From Bartonella tamiae Th239 (GTDB taxonomy: Bacteria; Pseudomonadota; Alphaproteobacteria; Rhizobiales; Rhizobiaceae), in contig NZ_JH725147.1 of NCBI RefSeq assembly GCF_000278275.1, forward strand, positions 1,166,849 through 1,230,848: a DNA stretch of 64,000 nucleotides. The letters run 5' to 3'. Below are positions 36,215 through 46,233 of this stretch, one piece after another (position 1 is the first letter of the stretch; each line of letters begins with the position of its first letter). The position numbers were made by a program, and so were the translations under genes. The notes below the pieces were generated by a model. That model saw nothing but the letters and a program-made list of their open reading frames with translations. It was not told the DNA's origin and did not search any database.

Positions 36215-37474
36215 ATGAGGCGTGTCGTCATTACCGGTATGGGATTGGTTTCTCCGTTGGCCGGCAATGTGGAGCATAGCTGGAGGCGCCTTCTTGAGGG
36301 TCGCAGTGGTGTTCGTCGCGTTAGCGAATTTGAAGTTGATGATCTTCCTTGTCAAATCGCGGCTCGTATTCCTTTAGGAGATGGCACAGAAGGTACTTTT
36401 AATGCCGATTTGCATATGGAGCCAAAAGAACAACGTAAAGTTGATCCTTTTATTATATATGCAATGGGTGCTGCCGATGAAGCCTTAACTGATGCTGGGT
36501 GGCATCCTGAAAGCGAAGAAGATCAGATTCGTACTGGTGTTATGATCGGTTCTGGTATCGGTGGTGTAGAAGGTATTGTAGAGGCAGGTTATACATTACG
36601 TGATAAAGGACCAAGACGTATATCTCCGTTTTTTATCCCTGGTCGTTTAATCAATTTGGCATCTGGATATGTTTCAATTAAACATCATTTGCGTGGCCCC
36701 AATCATTCTGTTGTGACAGCTTGTTCAACTGGATCACACGCTATTGGTGATGCCATGCGTCTTATTGCATTGGGTGATGCTGACGTTATGGTCGCAGGTG
36801 GCACAGAATCGCCTGTAAATCGTATTTCTTTAGCGGGTTTTGCAGCGTGTAAGGCTTTATCGACAAGTCGAAATAACGACCCTGAGCATGCGTCGCGTCC
36901 TTATGATACGGATCGCGATGGTTTTGTTATGGGTGAGGGTGCCGCATTACTTGTATTAGAAGAATTGGAACATGCTAAAAAGCGCGGTGCGCATATTTAT
37001 GCCGAAGTAATTGGCTACGGTTTATCTGGTGATGCGTATCATATTACAGCACCTTCAGAAAGTGGAGAAGGAGCCCAACGTTGTATGGAATCTGCCATAA
37101 AGCGCGCAAATATTTCTGCTTCAGAAATTGATTATATTAATGCGCATGGTACATCAACAATGGCCGATACAATTGAGCTGAGTGCTGTTGAGCGTGTGAT
37201 GGGTGATCATGCTTCTCATGTTACTATGTCGTCCACAAAATCTTCGATTGGTCATTTGTTGGGCGCAGCAGGAGCAGCTGAAGCCATTTTTAGTGTTTTG
37301 GCTATTCGTGATAATGTTGCGCCAGCAACGCTTAATCTGGACAATCCTTCTGTGGAAACAAAAATTGATCTTGTGCCCAAAACACCGCGTGAACGTAAAA
37401 TTAATACGATTCTTTCCAATTCTTTTGGATTTGGTGGGACAAACGCGTCATTGGTTATACGCCGTTTTACCTAA
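36215..37474 (+). CDS. fabF: 3-oxoacyl-ACP synthase II
   Basis: FabF condenses malonyl-ACP with acyl-ACP for chain elongation. The Cys-His-His triad is present: Cys in VVTACSTGSHAIGDAMR, His in INAHGTSTMADTIEL and His in SSTKSSIGHLLGAAGAAEA. The C-terminus NSFGFGGTNASLVIRRF is the family end. The length is 419, near standard. It follows acpP by 205 bases and precedes mltG by 87 bases, the standard alphaproteobacterial order. Confidence 0.97.
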   Translation: MRRVVITGMGLVSPLAGNVEHSWRRLLEGRSGVRRVSEFEVDDLPCQIAARIPLGDGTEGTFNADLHMEPKEQRKVDPFIIYAMGAADEALTDAGWHPESEEDQIRTGVMIGSGIGGVEGIVEAGYTLRDKGPRRISPFFIPGRLINLASGYVSIKHHLRGPNHSVVTACSTGSHAIGDAMRLIALGDADVMVAGGTESPVNRISLAGFAACKALSTSRNNDPEHASRPYDTDRDGFVMGEGAALLVLEELEHAKKRGAHIYAEVIGYGLSGDAYHITAPSESGEGAQRCMESAIKRANISASEIDYINAHGTSTMADTIELSAVERVMGDHASHVTMSSTKSSIGHLLGAAGAAEAIFSVLAIRDNVAPATLNLDNPSVETKIDLVPKTPRERKINTILSNSFGFGGTNASLVIRRFT

Positions 37475-37561
37475 TAATCTAAGCTTGCGTATTTTTGCCT
37501 TATGGTCGCAACAGCGGCATGAAAAATATGAATCAGAGTGATATGTTCAGGGTTTTAATGC

Positions 37562-38662
37562 ATGTCTGAAGACAAAAAGAAAACACCATCTACTCATGAG
37601 TCTTTCGAAAACGTTCATGATTATGCCTATCAAAACACAACAATAAAGAAAAAGCGATCGCGTTTAGCGCGGAATCCTTTGATTATTTTGGGGAATTTTT
37701 TTCTCATGCTTGTCATTATTGCCATTTTGGCAATTGGGATACCTGTTTATATCGGCAAAAACATGTTTGTCGCAGCAGGGCCTCAAGCAGAAGAAAAAAC
37801 TATTCTTATTCGTTCCGGCTCTGGTATTCGCGAAATTGCTTCAATGTTAGAGGATCAAGGGTTAATTCGTTCCGCAGAAATTTTTGTTTATGGCGTTGGT
37901 TATAGTGATAAAGCGAAGTCTTTAAAAGCGGGTGAATATGCGATTCCTGCGCATGCATCTATGCAAACCATTATGCAAATACTTGTTGATGGAAAATCGA
38001 TAGATTATACATTGACCATCCCTGAAGGCTTGACAGTTTGGCAGGTTTTTCAACGATTGAAAGAAAATGACATTTTAGTCGGAGAATTGCCATTAGAAAT
38101 GCCTTCTGAAGGAAGTTTAATGGCGGAAACTATCCGCTTTACACGTGGCACGACGCGTGAACAAATTGTAAAACGTTTGCAAAATGGACAAACGCAATTA
38201 GTAGTCGATATTTGGTCTAAAAGAACATCAGATTTACCGTTAAACAACATCAATGAATTTATAACTTTAGCATCTATTGTTGAAAAAGAAACAGGTGTAG
38301 CAAGCGAACGACCACAAGTTGCTGCTGTCTTTTATAATCGATTAGCTGCAAATATGCGTTTACAGTCTGATCCAACAGTTATTTATGGTGTTTTTGGTGG
38401 TCAAGGTAAACCCTCTGATCGTCCTATCTATCGATCGGATTTAGATAAAGAAACGCCTTACAATACGTATAAGATTCATGGACTTCCTCCTACTCCCATT
38501 GCTATTCCCGGACGTGCTTCACTTGAAGCTGTCGCCAATCCACCTAAAAGCGATGCTTTTTATTTTGTTGCCGATGGTAAGGGTGGACATGTTTTTTCCA
38601 AAACATTGGATGAGCATAACACGAATGTGCGTAAATGGCGTGCATTACAGAATTCTCAATAA
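37562..38662 (+). CDS. mltG: Endolytic murein transglycosylase
   Basis: MltG cuts nascent glycan strands at the inner membrane and so sets strand length. The N-terminus is charged, then one membrane segment at about residues 44-66 (IILGNFFLMLVIIAILAIGI). A LysM-like part follows, with GSGIREIASMLEDQGLIRS near residues 86-104. The catalytic YceG region is ITLASIVEKETGVASERPQV, with the active Glu in VEKETG, and continues AAVFYNRLAANMRLQSDPTV. Length 366 fits. In relatives a yicC gene lies between mltG and gmk; here 295 AT-rich bases stand there. Confidence 0.95.
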   Translation: MSEDKKKTPSTHESFENVHDYAYQNTTIKKKRSRLARNPLIILGNFFLMLVIIAILAIGIPVYIGKNMFVAAGPQAEEKTILIRSGSGIREIASMLEDQGLIRSAEIFVYGVGYSDKAKSLKAGEYAIPAHASMQTIMQILVDGKSIDYTLTIPEGLTVWQVFQRLKENDILVGELPLEMPSEGSLMAETIRFTRGTTREQIVKRLQNGQTQLVVDIWSKRTSDLPLNNINEFITLASIVEKETGVASERPQVAAVFYNRLAANMRLQSDPTVIYGVFGGQGKPSDRPIYRSDLDKETPYNTYKIHGLPPTPIAIPGRASLEAVANPPKSDAFYFVADGKGGHVFSKTLDEHNTNVRKWRALQNSQ

Positions 38663-38957
38663 AGTTTATTAAAAAATTAATGTATTATACAAAAATAAAA
38701 AAACTTAATAAAATGAATTTTAATTATTCTGATGATTGATAATATGTAAAAGTATAATATTTTATAATTTAAGCGGTAAAGACTGACTATCTTAAAAATA
38801 AAGCACTATATATAAATTTATCAATCTTGATATAATTGTCAAATATAAGATGTAAATGTTTTTATAAATGTCTATAAGGACATCATACAGTCTTTTTATT
38901 TTTAAAAGACGTTTTTCATCATGGAAAAAGACATCAACAAAGCTCTAAGGAAAAAGT
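38663..38957. other. mltG-gmk spacer
   Basis: About 295 very AT-rich bases. I see no open frame or protein remnant, in particular no convincing piece of YicC, which often lies here in relatives. An AAGGAAAAAGT ribosome site precedes gmk. Confidence 0.4.
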
Positions 38958-39629
38958 ATGGTTGATAGAGTAAAACCAAATGAAACACTTATCGTAGAAA
39001 ATAAAAGGCGTGGTGTTCTAATGGTTCTTTCTTCTCCATCTGGAGCAGGAAAATCAACCTTATCGCGTTTGCTTATCAATGACGGTCAATTAAAGCTTTC
39101 TGTTAGTGTAACAACGCGAAAAAAACGTCACAGTGAAGTTGATGGTATTCATTACCATTTTATTAGCGAAGAAGAATTTATCAAAAAGCGTGATAATGAT
39201 GAGTTGATTGAATGGGCAAAAGTACATGGGAATTATTACGCAACATTGCGTGAAACAGTCGAAACAGCTTTAAAATCAGGAAGAGACATTTTATTTGATA
39301 TTGATTATCAAGGTGCCGAGCAATTACAAAAAAAAATGCCTGATGATGTGGTTTCAATTTTTATACTTCCACCATCTATGCAAGAATTGCATTCCCGTCT
39401 TACGCGCCGTGCAGAAGATGATGCAAAAGTGATTGATTTAAGGCTAGAAAATGCACGGAATGAGATGCAACAATGGAATTCTTATGATTATGTTTTGATC
39501 AATAACGATCTTGAGCGTTCTTTTGACTCTATTAAATCTATTTATCATGCAGAAATTTTAAAACGAAAACGATGCTTGTATTTAGATGAATTTGTCAATA
39601 AATTGGTTGATGAAAACATTTTATTATAA
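38958..39629 (+). CDS. gmk: Guanylate kinase
   Basis: Gmk phosphorylates GMP to GDP. The P-loop is [16 protein letters not shown] near residues 25-40, followed by [20 protein letters not shown] with the GMP-binding Arg and Tyr. The second GMP-binding region is [14 protein letters not shown] near 109-122. The lid and C-terminal helices run to residue 223. The N-terminus is about 15 residues longer than E. coli Gmk; a later start at the Met of [10 protein letters not shown] is possible but AAGGA lies before ATG 38958. Confidence 0.96.
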   Translation: MVDRVKPNETLIVENKRRGVLMVLSSPSGAGKSTLSRLLINDGQLKLSVSVTTRKKRHSEVDGIHYHFISEEEFIKKRDNDELIEWAKVHGNYYATLRETVETALKSGRDILFDIDYQGAEQLQKKMPDDVVSIFILPPSMQELHSRLTRRAEDDAKVIDLRLENARNEMQQWNSYDYVLINNDLERSFDSIKSIYHAEILKRKRCLYLDEFVNKLVDENILL

Positions 39630-39875
39630 AAAAGAAAATTAAATTCTTATTATTATTCAATACTATGGCATGAAACTTGTATGTGTTTTTGTGATAAATG
39701 ATGACACATTAAAAGTCTTTTTTTAAATTGAATTCTCAATATTTTTTATAATAAGCCTATGTTTTAAACTAATTATAAAACTACCTGACAATTTTTTTAA
39801 ATGATAAAAGAGATTTTATAATTTTAATCATGAACAATAGAAACTGTGTGACTTATTTATACTCAATTTTTATTG

Positions 39876-40700
39876 TTATAATGCGTTTGCAAGACTGACA
39901 AATTCTTCAACACTCAAAGTTTCCGCGCGTCTTGTTGTATCGATGTTTACTTTTTGTAATAAAGCTTCACCACCTAGTGATTTAAGGCTTTGTCGTAACA
40001 TTTTTCGCCTTTGTCCAAATGCTGCCTTTGTGACATATTCGAGTTGTTTTTTATCACATTCTATGGGATTTTCTCGCGGTATAAGATGCACGATTGACGA
40101 TGTTACTTTGGGCTGTGGTGTGAAAGCTTGGGCGGGAACATCAAAGGCTATTTTTGCATGTGTTCGCCATTGGGAGACGACGCTTAAGCGACCATAATGT
40201 TTCGTCTTTGGTTTTGCTATGATACGTTCAGCAACTTCTTTTTGAAACATTAATGTCATTGAGCAATAAAATGGTGTCCATTCATCACAGAGTAACCAAT
40301 GTAATAGCAATTGCGTTCCTATATTATAAGGAAGATTCGCAATAATTCGTGGTTTTTGATCACCAGAAAAAAAATCGCGATATGATATATCTAAAGCATC
40401 TCCATGAATAATATTAAGCCGTGATGGATAAAGTGCTGCAATATCATTTAAGGCATTTAAACAACGTTCATCGCGTTCAATTGCTGTAACGATCGCTCCT
40501 TGCGCCAAAAGCGCGCGCGTTAATCCACCAGGACCAGGACCAATTTCTAAGACATGTTTATTTTTTAAATCACCTGCTTGTCTGGCAATTTTTGAGGTTA
40601 AATTGAGATCAAATAAAAAATTCTGCCCTAAAGATTTTTTGGGTTGCAGAGCGTAGTCATCGATAACTTGCCTTAAAGGTGGAAGCGTATCAATGGTCAT
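39876..40700 (-). CDS. rsmA: 16S rRNA (adenine1518/1519-N6)-dimethyltransferase
   Basis: RsmA (KsgA) dimethylates two adenosines near the 3' end of 16S rRNA in late 30S assembly. It has [20 protein letters not shown] near residues 17-36, SAM motif [16 protein letters not shown], and the catalytic [12 protein letters not shown] near 121-132. The C-terminal domain includes [17 protein letters not shown]. Length 274 fits. The start overlaps the pdxA end by 11 bases, so the two are coupled within the lptF-to-rsmA run. Confidence 0.97.
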   Translation of the reverse strand: MTIDTLPPLRQVIDDYALQPKKSLGQNFLFDLNLTSKIARQAGDLKNKHVLEIGPGPGGLTRALLAQGAIVTAIERDERCLNALNDIAALYPSRLNIIHGDALDISYRDFFSGDQKPRIIANLPYNIGTQLLLHWLLCDEWTPFYCSMTLMFQKEVAERIIAKPKTKHYGRLSVVSQWRTHAKIAFDVPAQAFTPQPKVTSSIVHLIPRENPIECDKKQLEYVTKAAFGQRRKMLRQSLKSLGGEALLQKVNIDTTRRAETLSVEEFVSLANAL

Positions 40701-41703
40701 AATGCATACTATTTTTGGTTAATTCATCTGCAAGTTTTAAAGCTGCGATGAAACTTTTTGGAGAAGCGATATTTTTATCTGCAATATCAAAAGCTGTGCC
40801 ATGATCAGGGGAGGTGCGTATAAAAGGTAAACCAAGTGTAACATTAACAGTATCGTCAAACCCAATTGTTTTTACAGGAATTAAAGCTTGATCATGATAC
40901 ATACACAAAGCCACATCGTAATTGCACCGTGCTTTTTCATGAAATAGTGTATCTGCTGGTGCAGGACCACTGACAACAACTCCCTTTTTTTGTAAAATAT
41001 CTATGGCAGGCATTATAATTGTATTTTCTTGCTTTCCCATAGCACCACCTTCGCCTGCATGTGGATTTAAGCCAGCGATGATAAGGCGTGGTTTCTCTAT
41101 TCTAAACCGATATTTCATATCTTTTTCAGCAATTAATGCCGTTTCAACAATGGTTTTAGTTGTTAAGACTTTAGGAACTTGATCAAGTGCAATATGAACA
41201 GTTATAGGAATAGTACGCAAATTTGGACCTGCAAGCATCATTACAGGTTTAAAAGTTTTGTGATGGTAGCGTTTAGCAAGATAAGCAAGAAATTCGGTAT
41301 GTCCTGGAAAAGTGAATTCTGCTTCATAGAGTGTCTGTTTTGAAATAGGACATGTCACAAGACCACTTGCACGACCATTAATCACATATTCAACGCTACG
41401 CTCTATAGATTCAATAATACCACGCGCGTTATTTTTTGAAGGCAGTGCTATTTGATCAATTTGACTGTTTTTTAAAGACACTATCGGCAATGCTGTGGGA
41501 AATACAGACAGTGTTTGTTCCGCTGTAATTTTTTGTATTGGAACATCAAGTTGTAAAAATGCAATTCGTTTTTTAATAAGAGCAGGATCTACAATGACAA
41601 AAAAAGGCGGTAACTTTAACGAATGTCGTAAAAGCCACGCTTTTAATACTATTTCAAGACCAATACCTGACGGATCGCCTGAACTGATAACAAGCGGCTT
41701 CAT
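40690..41703 (-). CDS. pdxA: 4-hydroxythreonine-4-phosphate dehydrogenase
   Basis: PdxA oxidises 4-phosphohydroxy-L-threonine on the way to pyridoxal phosphate. The N-terminus is [20 protein letters not shown]. Metal-binding His residues are in FPGHTEFLA (near 132), in [11 protein letters not shown] (near 207) and in [15 protein letters not shown] (near 266). The length is 337. The start overlaps the stop of the SurA-like gene by one base and its end overlaps rsmA. Confidence 0.96.
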   Translation of the reverse strand: MKPLVISSGDPSGIGLEIVLKAWLLRHSLKLPPFFVIVDPALIKKRIAFLQLDVPIQKITAEQTLSVFPTALPIVSLKNSQIDQIALPSKNNARGIIESIERSVEYVINGRASGLVTCPISKQTLYEAEFTFPGHTEFLAYLAKRYHHKTFKPVMMLAGPNLRTIPITVHIALDQVPKVLTTKTIVETALIAEKDMKYRFRIEKPRLIIAGLNPHAGEGGAMGKQENTIIMPAIDILQKKGVVVSGPAPADTLFHEKARCNYDVALCMYHDQALIPVKTIGFDDTVNVTLGLPFIRTSPDHGTAFDIADKNIASPKSFIAALKLADELTKNSMHYDH

Positions 41704-42659
41704 TAAGGCGTTTTAATGCGAGCAGAAGCACGCAATTCTTTCATATATTTATCACTCAGATCTGCTGCTTTGGCTTGCCCACCTTTTTTGCTGTCTTCAA
41801 TGGAATAAACGAGCTGTGCAACTTTGTCGTCTGATACTTTTTTAATTTCACAAACAGCAAGCGCTTCCACTCCGCGTTTTGTTTCTATCGGAGGTGTCAT
41901 TTTACCCACTGGTGTCGAACGTACTGCTTTGTCCCATTCTTCTGGCAACTGAGGTTCTAATATACGGCCTAAATTACGCACTGTAACATCAAGCATAGTC
42001 GTCGATTGTTGCTTTAAATTATTACATCCGTTAAATTTCGCCCGAAAATTATTGGCATCTTGTTTGCGCTTACCAATTATTGAAGCACGCTTATTAGCTG
42101 GCACAACAAATATAACCTGCTGTAAAGAATATTCATTCGTTGAAGGTTTTTTGCCGCCATTCTTAATCATGCGCTGTACAGCTTCTTGCTCGCTAATAAG
42201 CCCATTTTCTGATTGATATCGTGCACTGACTAGTTGTCCCCAACCCATTTGCACACCAATATAAGTTTTAAAATGTTCAGCTGTAATACCTGCTTGTGCT
42301 AACATTTGAGTAAGTTGATCAATTGTTAAATTGTTTTGTTGAGCAAAACCCGCATATGCATTATTGACATCATCATCATTAATTTTAATATTGCGACGTT
42401 TTATTTCAACTCTCTTCAGCATTTCATCAATTAATTCTTCTTTTGCCAAGGCATTTAAATTGCCTTTACGTTGCTGAAGTTTTAAAAATGCTGCACGTTT
42501 TCTAACATCATTATTGGTAATGGCATTACCATTCACAATAACAGCGACAGTTGCTTGCGCATAAGATTTGGACATTAAAAGTGCTTGAGATGATAAACAT
42601 ATTATCCCAATCATGGCTGCCATTAAAAAAGTTTGTGCGCAAATTCTTACTGATTTCAT
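41703..42659 (-). CDS. SurA-like periplasmic chaperone
   Basis: A 318-residue exported protein with a signal peptide (hydrophobic core about residues 8-25, cleavage near SYAQA at 35). The mature N-terminus AVIVNGNAITNNDVRKRAAF is the SurA_N chaperone core. This continues through LAKEELIDEMLKRVEIKRRN. The C-terminal half is a weak PPIase-like region (QQVIFVVPANKR ... VGKMTPPIETKRGVEALAVC). Its place next to lptD supports a role in outer membrane protein folding, of which LptD is a known SurA client. The gene is often called SurA N-terminal domain protein; I leave the symbol empty because the PPIase part is divergent. Confidence 0.85.
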   Translation of the reverse strand: MKSVRICAQTFLMAAMIGIICLSSQALLMSKSYAQATVAVIVNGNAITNNDVRKRAAFLKLQQRKGNLNALAKEELIDEMLKRVEIKRRNIKINDDDVNNAYAGFAQQNNLTIDQLTQMLAQAGITAEHFKTYIGVQMGWGQLVSARYQSENGLISEQEAVQRMIKNGGKKPSTNEYSLQQVIFVVPANKRASIIGKRKQDANNFRAKFNGCNNLKQQSTTMLDVTVRNLGRILEPQLPEEWDKAVRSTPVGKMTPPIETKRGVEALAVCEIKKVSDDKVAQLVYSIEDSKKGGQAKAADLSDKYMKELRASARIKTP

Positions 42660-42777
42660 TATATTCGCTCTCGCGTTTTGTACTCAATCATAATTCTAAA
42701 ATACATTATAACCAATTTATTGCGTCAAAAAAATGACATACCTTATCGCTCTTTAATAAAGTGTAACAGGGATCCAC

Positions 42778-45141
42778 TTATAATGTCTGACCGAAATCAG
42801 CAATTGTTCTAAAGGAAAGCATGAAACCAAATTTATGAGAAGGCTCATTTTCCCAAGGATTGCGTGTTTGTTCATAACCGACTGTAAAACCAAAACATTC
42901 ATCAAGATAATTCAGTCCTGTTCCTGTTTTAACAAATGTATCTGAAACAAGATCATAACTTGTATTGGCTGTTATTGACCAATAATTGGCAAATTTAAAG
43001 CCACCCTGAACGCTGACTTCTTGTCTATCTTGTGAATAACCATAGGTGGGTTGACTTTGAATATAGGCATATTGTGATGAAGCCCATACACGTGACCAAT
43101 TTTGCGAAACTTCAATTTCTCCACGACGAACGGCTCCCGTTTCTTCATCAAAACGACCGCGTGAGGCAATTGCAAATCCTTTTTGATTACTTGCTCCAAC
43201 CATTGCGACATAATCTGAACGGGCTGTTTCTAAGCCTGAATCAGACCCAACACCAACAAAATCTCTTTGTTGGTAGGAGTTTTTTCCTGCCAATTGAAAG
43301 GATTGACCTGCAAGTGCATGAAGTGACCAACCATTGTTTAAATTGCCCGAATAACGAATGCCCACATTGGCACGCGTTCCACCTTCAACACGATCATAAC
43401 CAGAAAATTTGTCCCGTTGAAATAAAGTGGTCGCATCAAATACAAAGCTTTGTGCATCTTCATTTGGAAGACGTCCTGCGTATTGTTCATTGTTACGAAT
43501 AAAAATTTGCGCCATTGGTTCTAGTATATGCGTTGAGTTTCCAGCGGTAAATAAAAGTGGGTAACGCAGCTCTAAACCTGCTGTTGCCATGCCACGAAAC
43601 GCATCTGAAGCAATGTCAACATTGGTATAATGATTTGAACGACTATAACCGTTATAATTCCCGTCAGCATTTGTTGTGATACCATCACCGCGCAAGGCCA
43701 CTATAGGTGTTAAGACCAACCCACCTTGTGTAATAAAACTACGCTTCCAAGAAACATCGGCGGTTAAGCGTCCACTATAACCAGCCATACCTGCAAGGCG
43801 GGGCGAATTAAGAGCAACGCCTTGCCAATCAGCAAAAGCAAAATCAGCTCTATCGCGATAAATTGATTGTAAATTTGCATTAAATGTTAATTCGCCGCCA
43901 AATACTGATTCTTCAGGTGTGAAAGAATAATCCAAACGTGGAAGAACCCAAGGTTGACGCGAATTGCGTTCATTAGGGCTATTTTTTAACATCGAATCTT
44001 GAACTTCGAAATGATAAAAGCGCATATCAAAATAATTTCGACCTGAAAGCCCTGTTAAATAAATTTGCGAACGCACAACATCTTCTTTATAGCCTTCTAG
44101 ATCATACGTACGGCTAAAATTTCTATCTGATTGTGCAAGTATATCCCAACCATATGTCCAACTGGAATTAATATTAAAATTACCTTTGGTTGAAACCATA
44201 TAGCGATTATCTTGGTGGCGGTCTATCGTGGCGTAATCAAAATCATCTGGGTTAATCTGATAGATATGGGCAAAACGAATATTATAAGTGCCATTCTCAA
44301 GACGATGACGCCATTCACCTTCTGTCAAAAGCCCTTGATTGGTAAAACCGGTTGCAGATAAAGTAAAATCATAATTTGGTGCTAAATTCCAAAAATAGGA
44401 ATTACGTACTCCAAAACCAAGATTATTTTTATAACTGAACTCTGGTGCTAGAATGCCCGATTTTCTTTTTACAGTAGGATCAGGCATTTCAAATACGGGA
44501 AACCATGCTACCGGAACACCAAATATTTCAAAACGGCTATTTTCAAAACGCATTGTCTTTGTTTCACCATTCCAAATAATGCGTTTGGCTTTGACTTGCC
44601 AAAGAACTTCTCTATCGGGTTTTTGATAGCATGGTTCACACGCTGTATAGGCGCCGTTATTAAAAACAGTCATTTGTCCAGCACTGCGTTCTGCACTTTC
44701 AGCCGCAAAACGGGTGTTATCAGCGGTTTCTGCGCGTAAAGAATTGACAAATCCTTCACCCAGATCTTCAGTCATATCTATTTTATCAGAATATATTTTG
44801 CTGCCATCAGCTTGGACAATCTCAACCTCGCCTTCAGCCATAACACGACCAGTCGCTTGATTATAAGTGACCTTTTTAGCAACAATACGATTACCATCAT
44901 ATTCAATTTGAACATTGCCCCGCGCCGTAATTGTGTTGACATCGCGATCATATATGAGTTCGTCCGCAGCTAAAAGCATACGTGCTTCTTTATTGCTCTC
45001 ACGATCAGCATTGATGACATTGAGATTTTGAGCAAAATTTGGCTGCGTAAAAGCAAAACCAAACATAAAGCTAAGCGCTGTTGAAAGAGCATAAGCCTTT
45101 AGATTTTTTGAAATTTTAACTTCTTTTATCAATTGTGTCAC
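42778..45141 (-). CDS. lptD: LPS assembly outer membrane protein LptD
   Basis: LptD, with LptE, inserts lipopolysaccharide into the outer leaflet. The 787-residue protein has a signal segment ending near residue 37 (FAQ). An OstA/LptA-like jellyroll follows, with LLAADELIYDRDVNTITARG near residues 56-75, and then a large beta-barrel. The barrel shows the ends of typical strands such as FRGMATAGLELRYPL. Disulfide Cys lie in TACEPCYQKP and in LDECFGF. The start is a GTG at 45141, immediately after the lptG TAG. AGGAGG inside the end of lptG sits eight bases ahead and confirms it. The lptD-G-F order is continuous. Confidence 0.95.
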   Translation of the reverse strand: MTQLIKEVKISKNLKAYALSTALSFMFGFAFTQPNFAQNLNVINADRESNKEARMLLAADELIYDRDVNTITARGNVQIEYDGNRIVAKKVTYNQATGRVMAEGEVEIVQADGSKIYSDKIDMTEDLGEGFVNSLRAETADNTRFAAESAERSAGQMTVFNNGAYTACEPCYQKPDREVLWQVKAKRIIWNGETKTMRFENSRFEIFGVPVAWFPVFEMPDPTVKRKSGILAPEFSYKNNLGFGVRNSYFWNLAPNYDFTLSATGFTNQGLLTEGEWRHRLENGTYNIRFAHIYQINPDDFDYATIDRHQDNRYMVSTKGNFNINSSWTYGWDILAQSDRNFSRTYDLEGYKEDVVRSQIYLTGLSGRNYFDMRFYHFEVQDSMLKNSPNERNSRQPWVLPRLDYSFTPEESVFGGELTFNANLQSIYRDRADFAFADWQGVALNSPRLAGMAGYSGRLTADVSWKRSFITQGGLVLTPIVALRGDGITTNADGNYNGYSRSNHYTNVDIASDAFRGMATAGLELRYPLLFTAGNSTHILEPMAQIFIRNNEQYAGRLPNEDAQSFVFDATTLFQRDKFSGYDRVEGGTRANVGIRYSGNLNNGWSLHALAGQSFQLAGKNSYQQRDFVGVGSDSGLETARSDYVAMVGASNQKGFAIASRGRFDEETGAVRRGEIEVSQNWSRVWASSQYAYIQSQPTYGYSQDRQEVSVQGGFKFANYWSITANTSYDLVSDTFVKTGTGLNYLDECFGFTVGYEQTRNPWENEPSHKFGFMLSFRTIADFGQTL

Positions 45142-46233
45142 CTAGCCGTCCTCCTTCTGTAAAAGAAAGGAGATACCAATAAATAAAGCAATAACTACAG
45201 GAACCCAAGCAGCCACAACAGGAGGAACATATCCTGCTTTACCAAATGCCTGCACAAGTACCGAAACTACATAAAGCACGAAGCCGGCAATGATACCACC
45301 CAAAATTAACGTTCCTGACTGACCAAAGCGCACAAATTTTAAAGAAACCGTTGCAGCAATCAAGGTCATCGCGATTAATAATGCCGGAAGTGCTACCAAA
45401 GATTGTAGCTGCATGTCAAAGGCATTTGCTGAGTAACCAAATGATCGAGCAACCTCTATTTTTTTTGGTAAATCATAAAATGGTATGGTTGCAGGATCAG
45501 CTAATCGCTCTTCTAAAAATTCAGGTCTTAATCGTGTTTGTACCGTTAATTTATCAAATTTTTCAGGCTCTTGACCTGCTTTATAGCGCGTTCCATTTGT
45601 AAGAATCCACGCACCGTTTATAAGGCTTGCTTTGGGACTATTAATCCAATCTTTAACACTACCATCATCATTATATTGAACAAAGGTTGTATTGATAAGG
45701 GTGAGACCGGAATCAGTAACAGATTTTGCACCTATGGTTGTAATGCCAAAATCTGTGCGCTGTGTTAACCATGGTATACGATTGCTGTCTGTGGATAACT
45801 GTGTATTTTCCCCACGCCAATTGGCAAGAAGATTTTCTGATTGAGCAGTTCCCCAAGCGGCCAATGGATTGATAATAATGACTCCAAATAAACCAAACAA
45901 AAAAGCGCCAAAACAAGCGGGCATTAAAAATTGCCATGCTGAAACACCTATAGATCGCGCAATAACAAGTTCTAATTTGCGATTAAGAGAAATTAAGGTT
46001 GCCATGGCAGAAAAAAGTGCGACAAAAGGAAAAAGTTGCTGCATTATAAAGGGAATGCGCAAAGCTGAAACGCTTAAGGCGCCAAGCGCAGAATAGCCTG
46101 GAAGTCGAGATAATCGCGCGGCATTTTCAGTAAAATCCATCAATAATGCCAAAATAAAAATACCGAGTAAAAAATAAATGGTAATTTTTACATAACGGAG
46201 AAAAAAGTAGCGACCAAGTGTCCATCCAATCAT
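45142..46233 (-). CDS. lptG: LPS export ABC transporter permease LptG
   Basis: LptG forms with LptF and LptB the inner-membrane pump that extracts LPS. The 363-residue protein has six membrane segments with a large periplasmic beta-jellyroll between segments 3 and 4. It opens GRYFFLRYVKITIYFLLGIF, and has LSLNRKLELVIARSIGVSAW-type coupling helix (here LISLNRKLELVIARSIGVSA). It overlaps lptF by four bases (ATGA) and ends directly before lptD's GTG. Confidence 0.95.
   Translation of the reverse strand: MIGWTLGRYFFLRYVKITIYFLLGIFILALLMDFTENAARLSRLPGYSALGALSVSALRIPFIMQQLFPFVALFSAMATLISLNRKLELVIARSIGVSAWQFLMPACFGAFLFGLFGVIIINPLAAWGTAQSENLLANWRGENTQLSTDSNRIPWLTQRTDFGITTIGAKSVTDSGLTLINTTFVQYNDDGSVKDWINSPKASLINGAWILTNGTRYKAGQEPEKFDKLTVQTRLRPEFLEERLADPATIPFYDLPKKIEVARSFGYSANAFDMQLQSLVALPALLIAMTLIAATVSLKFVRFGQSGTLILGGIIAGFVLYVVSVLVQAFGKAGYVPPVVAAWVPVVIALFIGISFLLQKEDG

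Noticed and set aside
43032..43502. 156-codon plus-strand frame
   Set aside because: It is a shadow of lptD, rich in His/Asn as expected from the reverse of barrel coding sequence.
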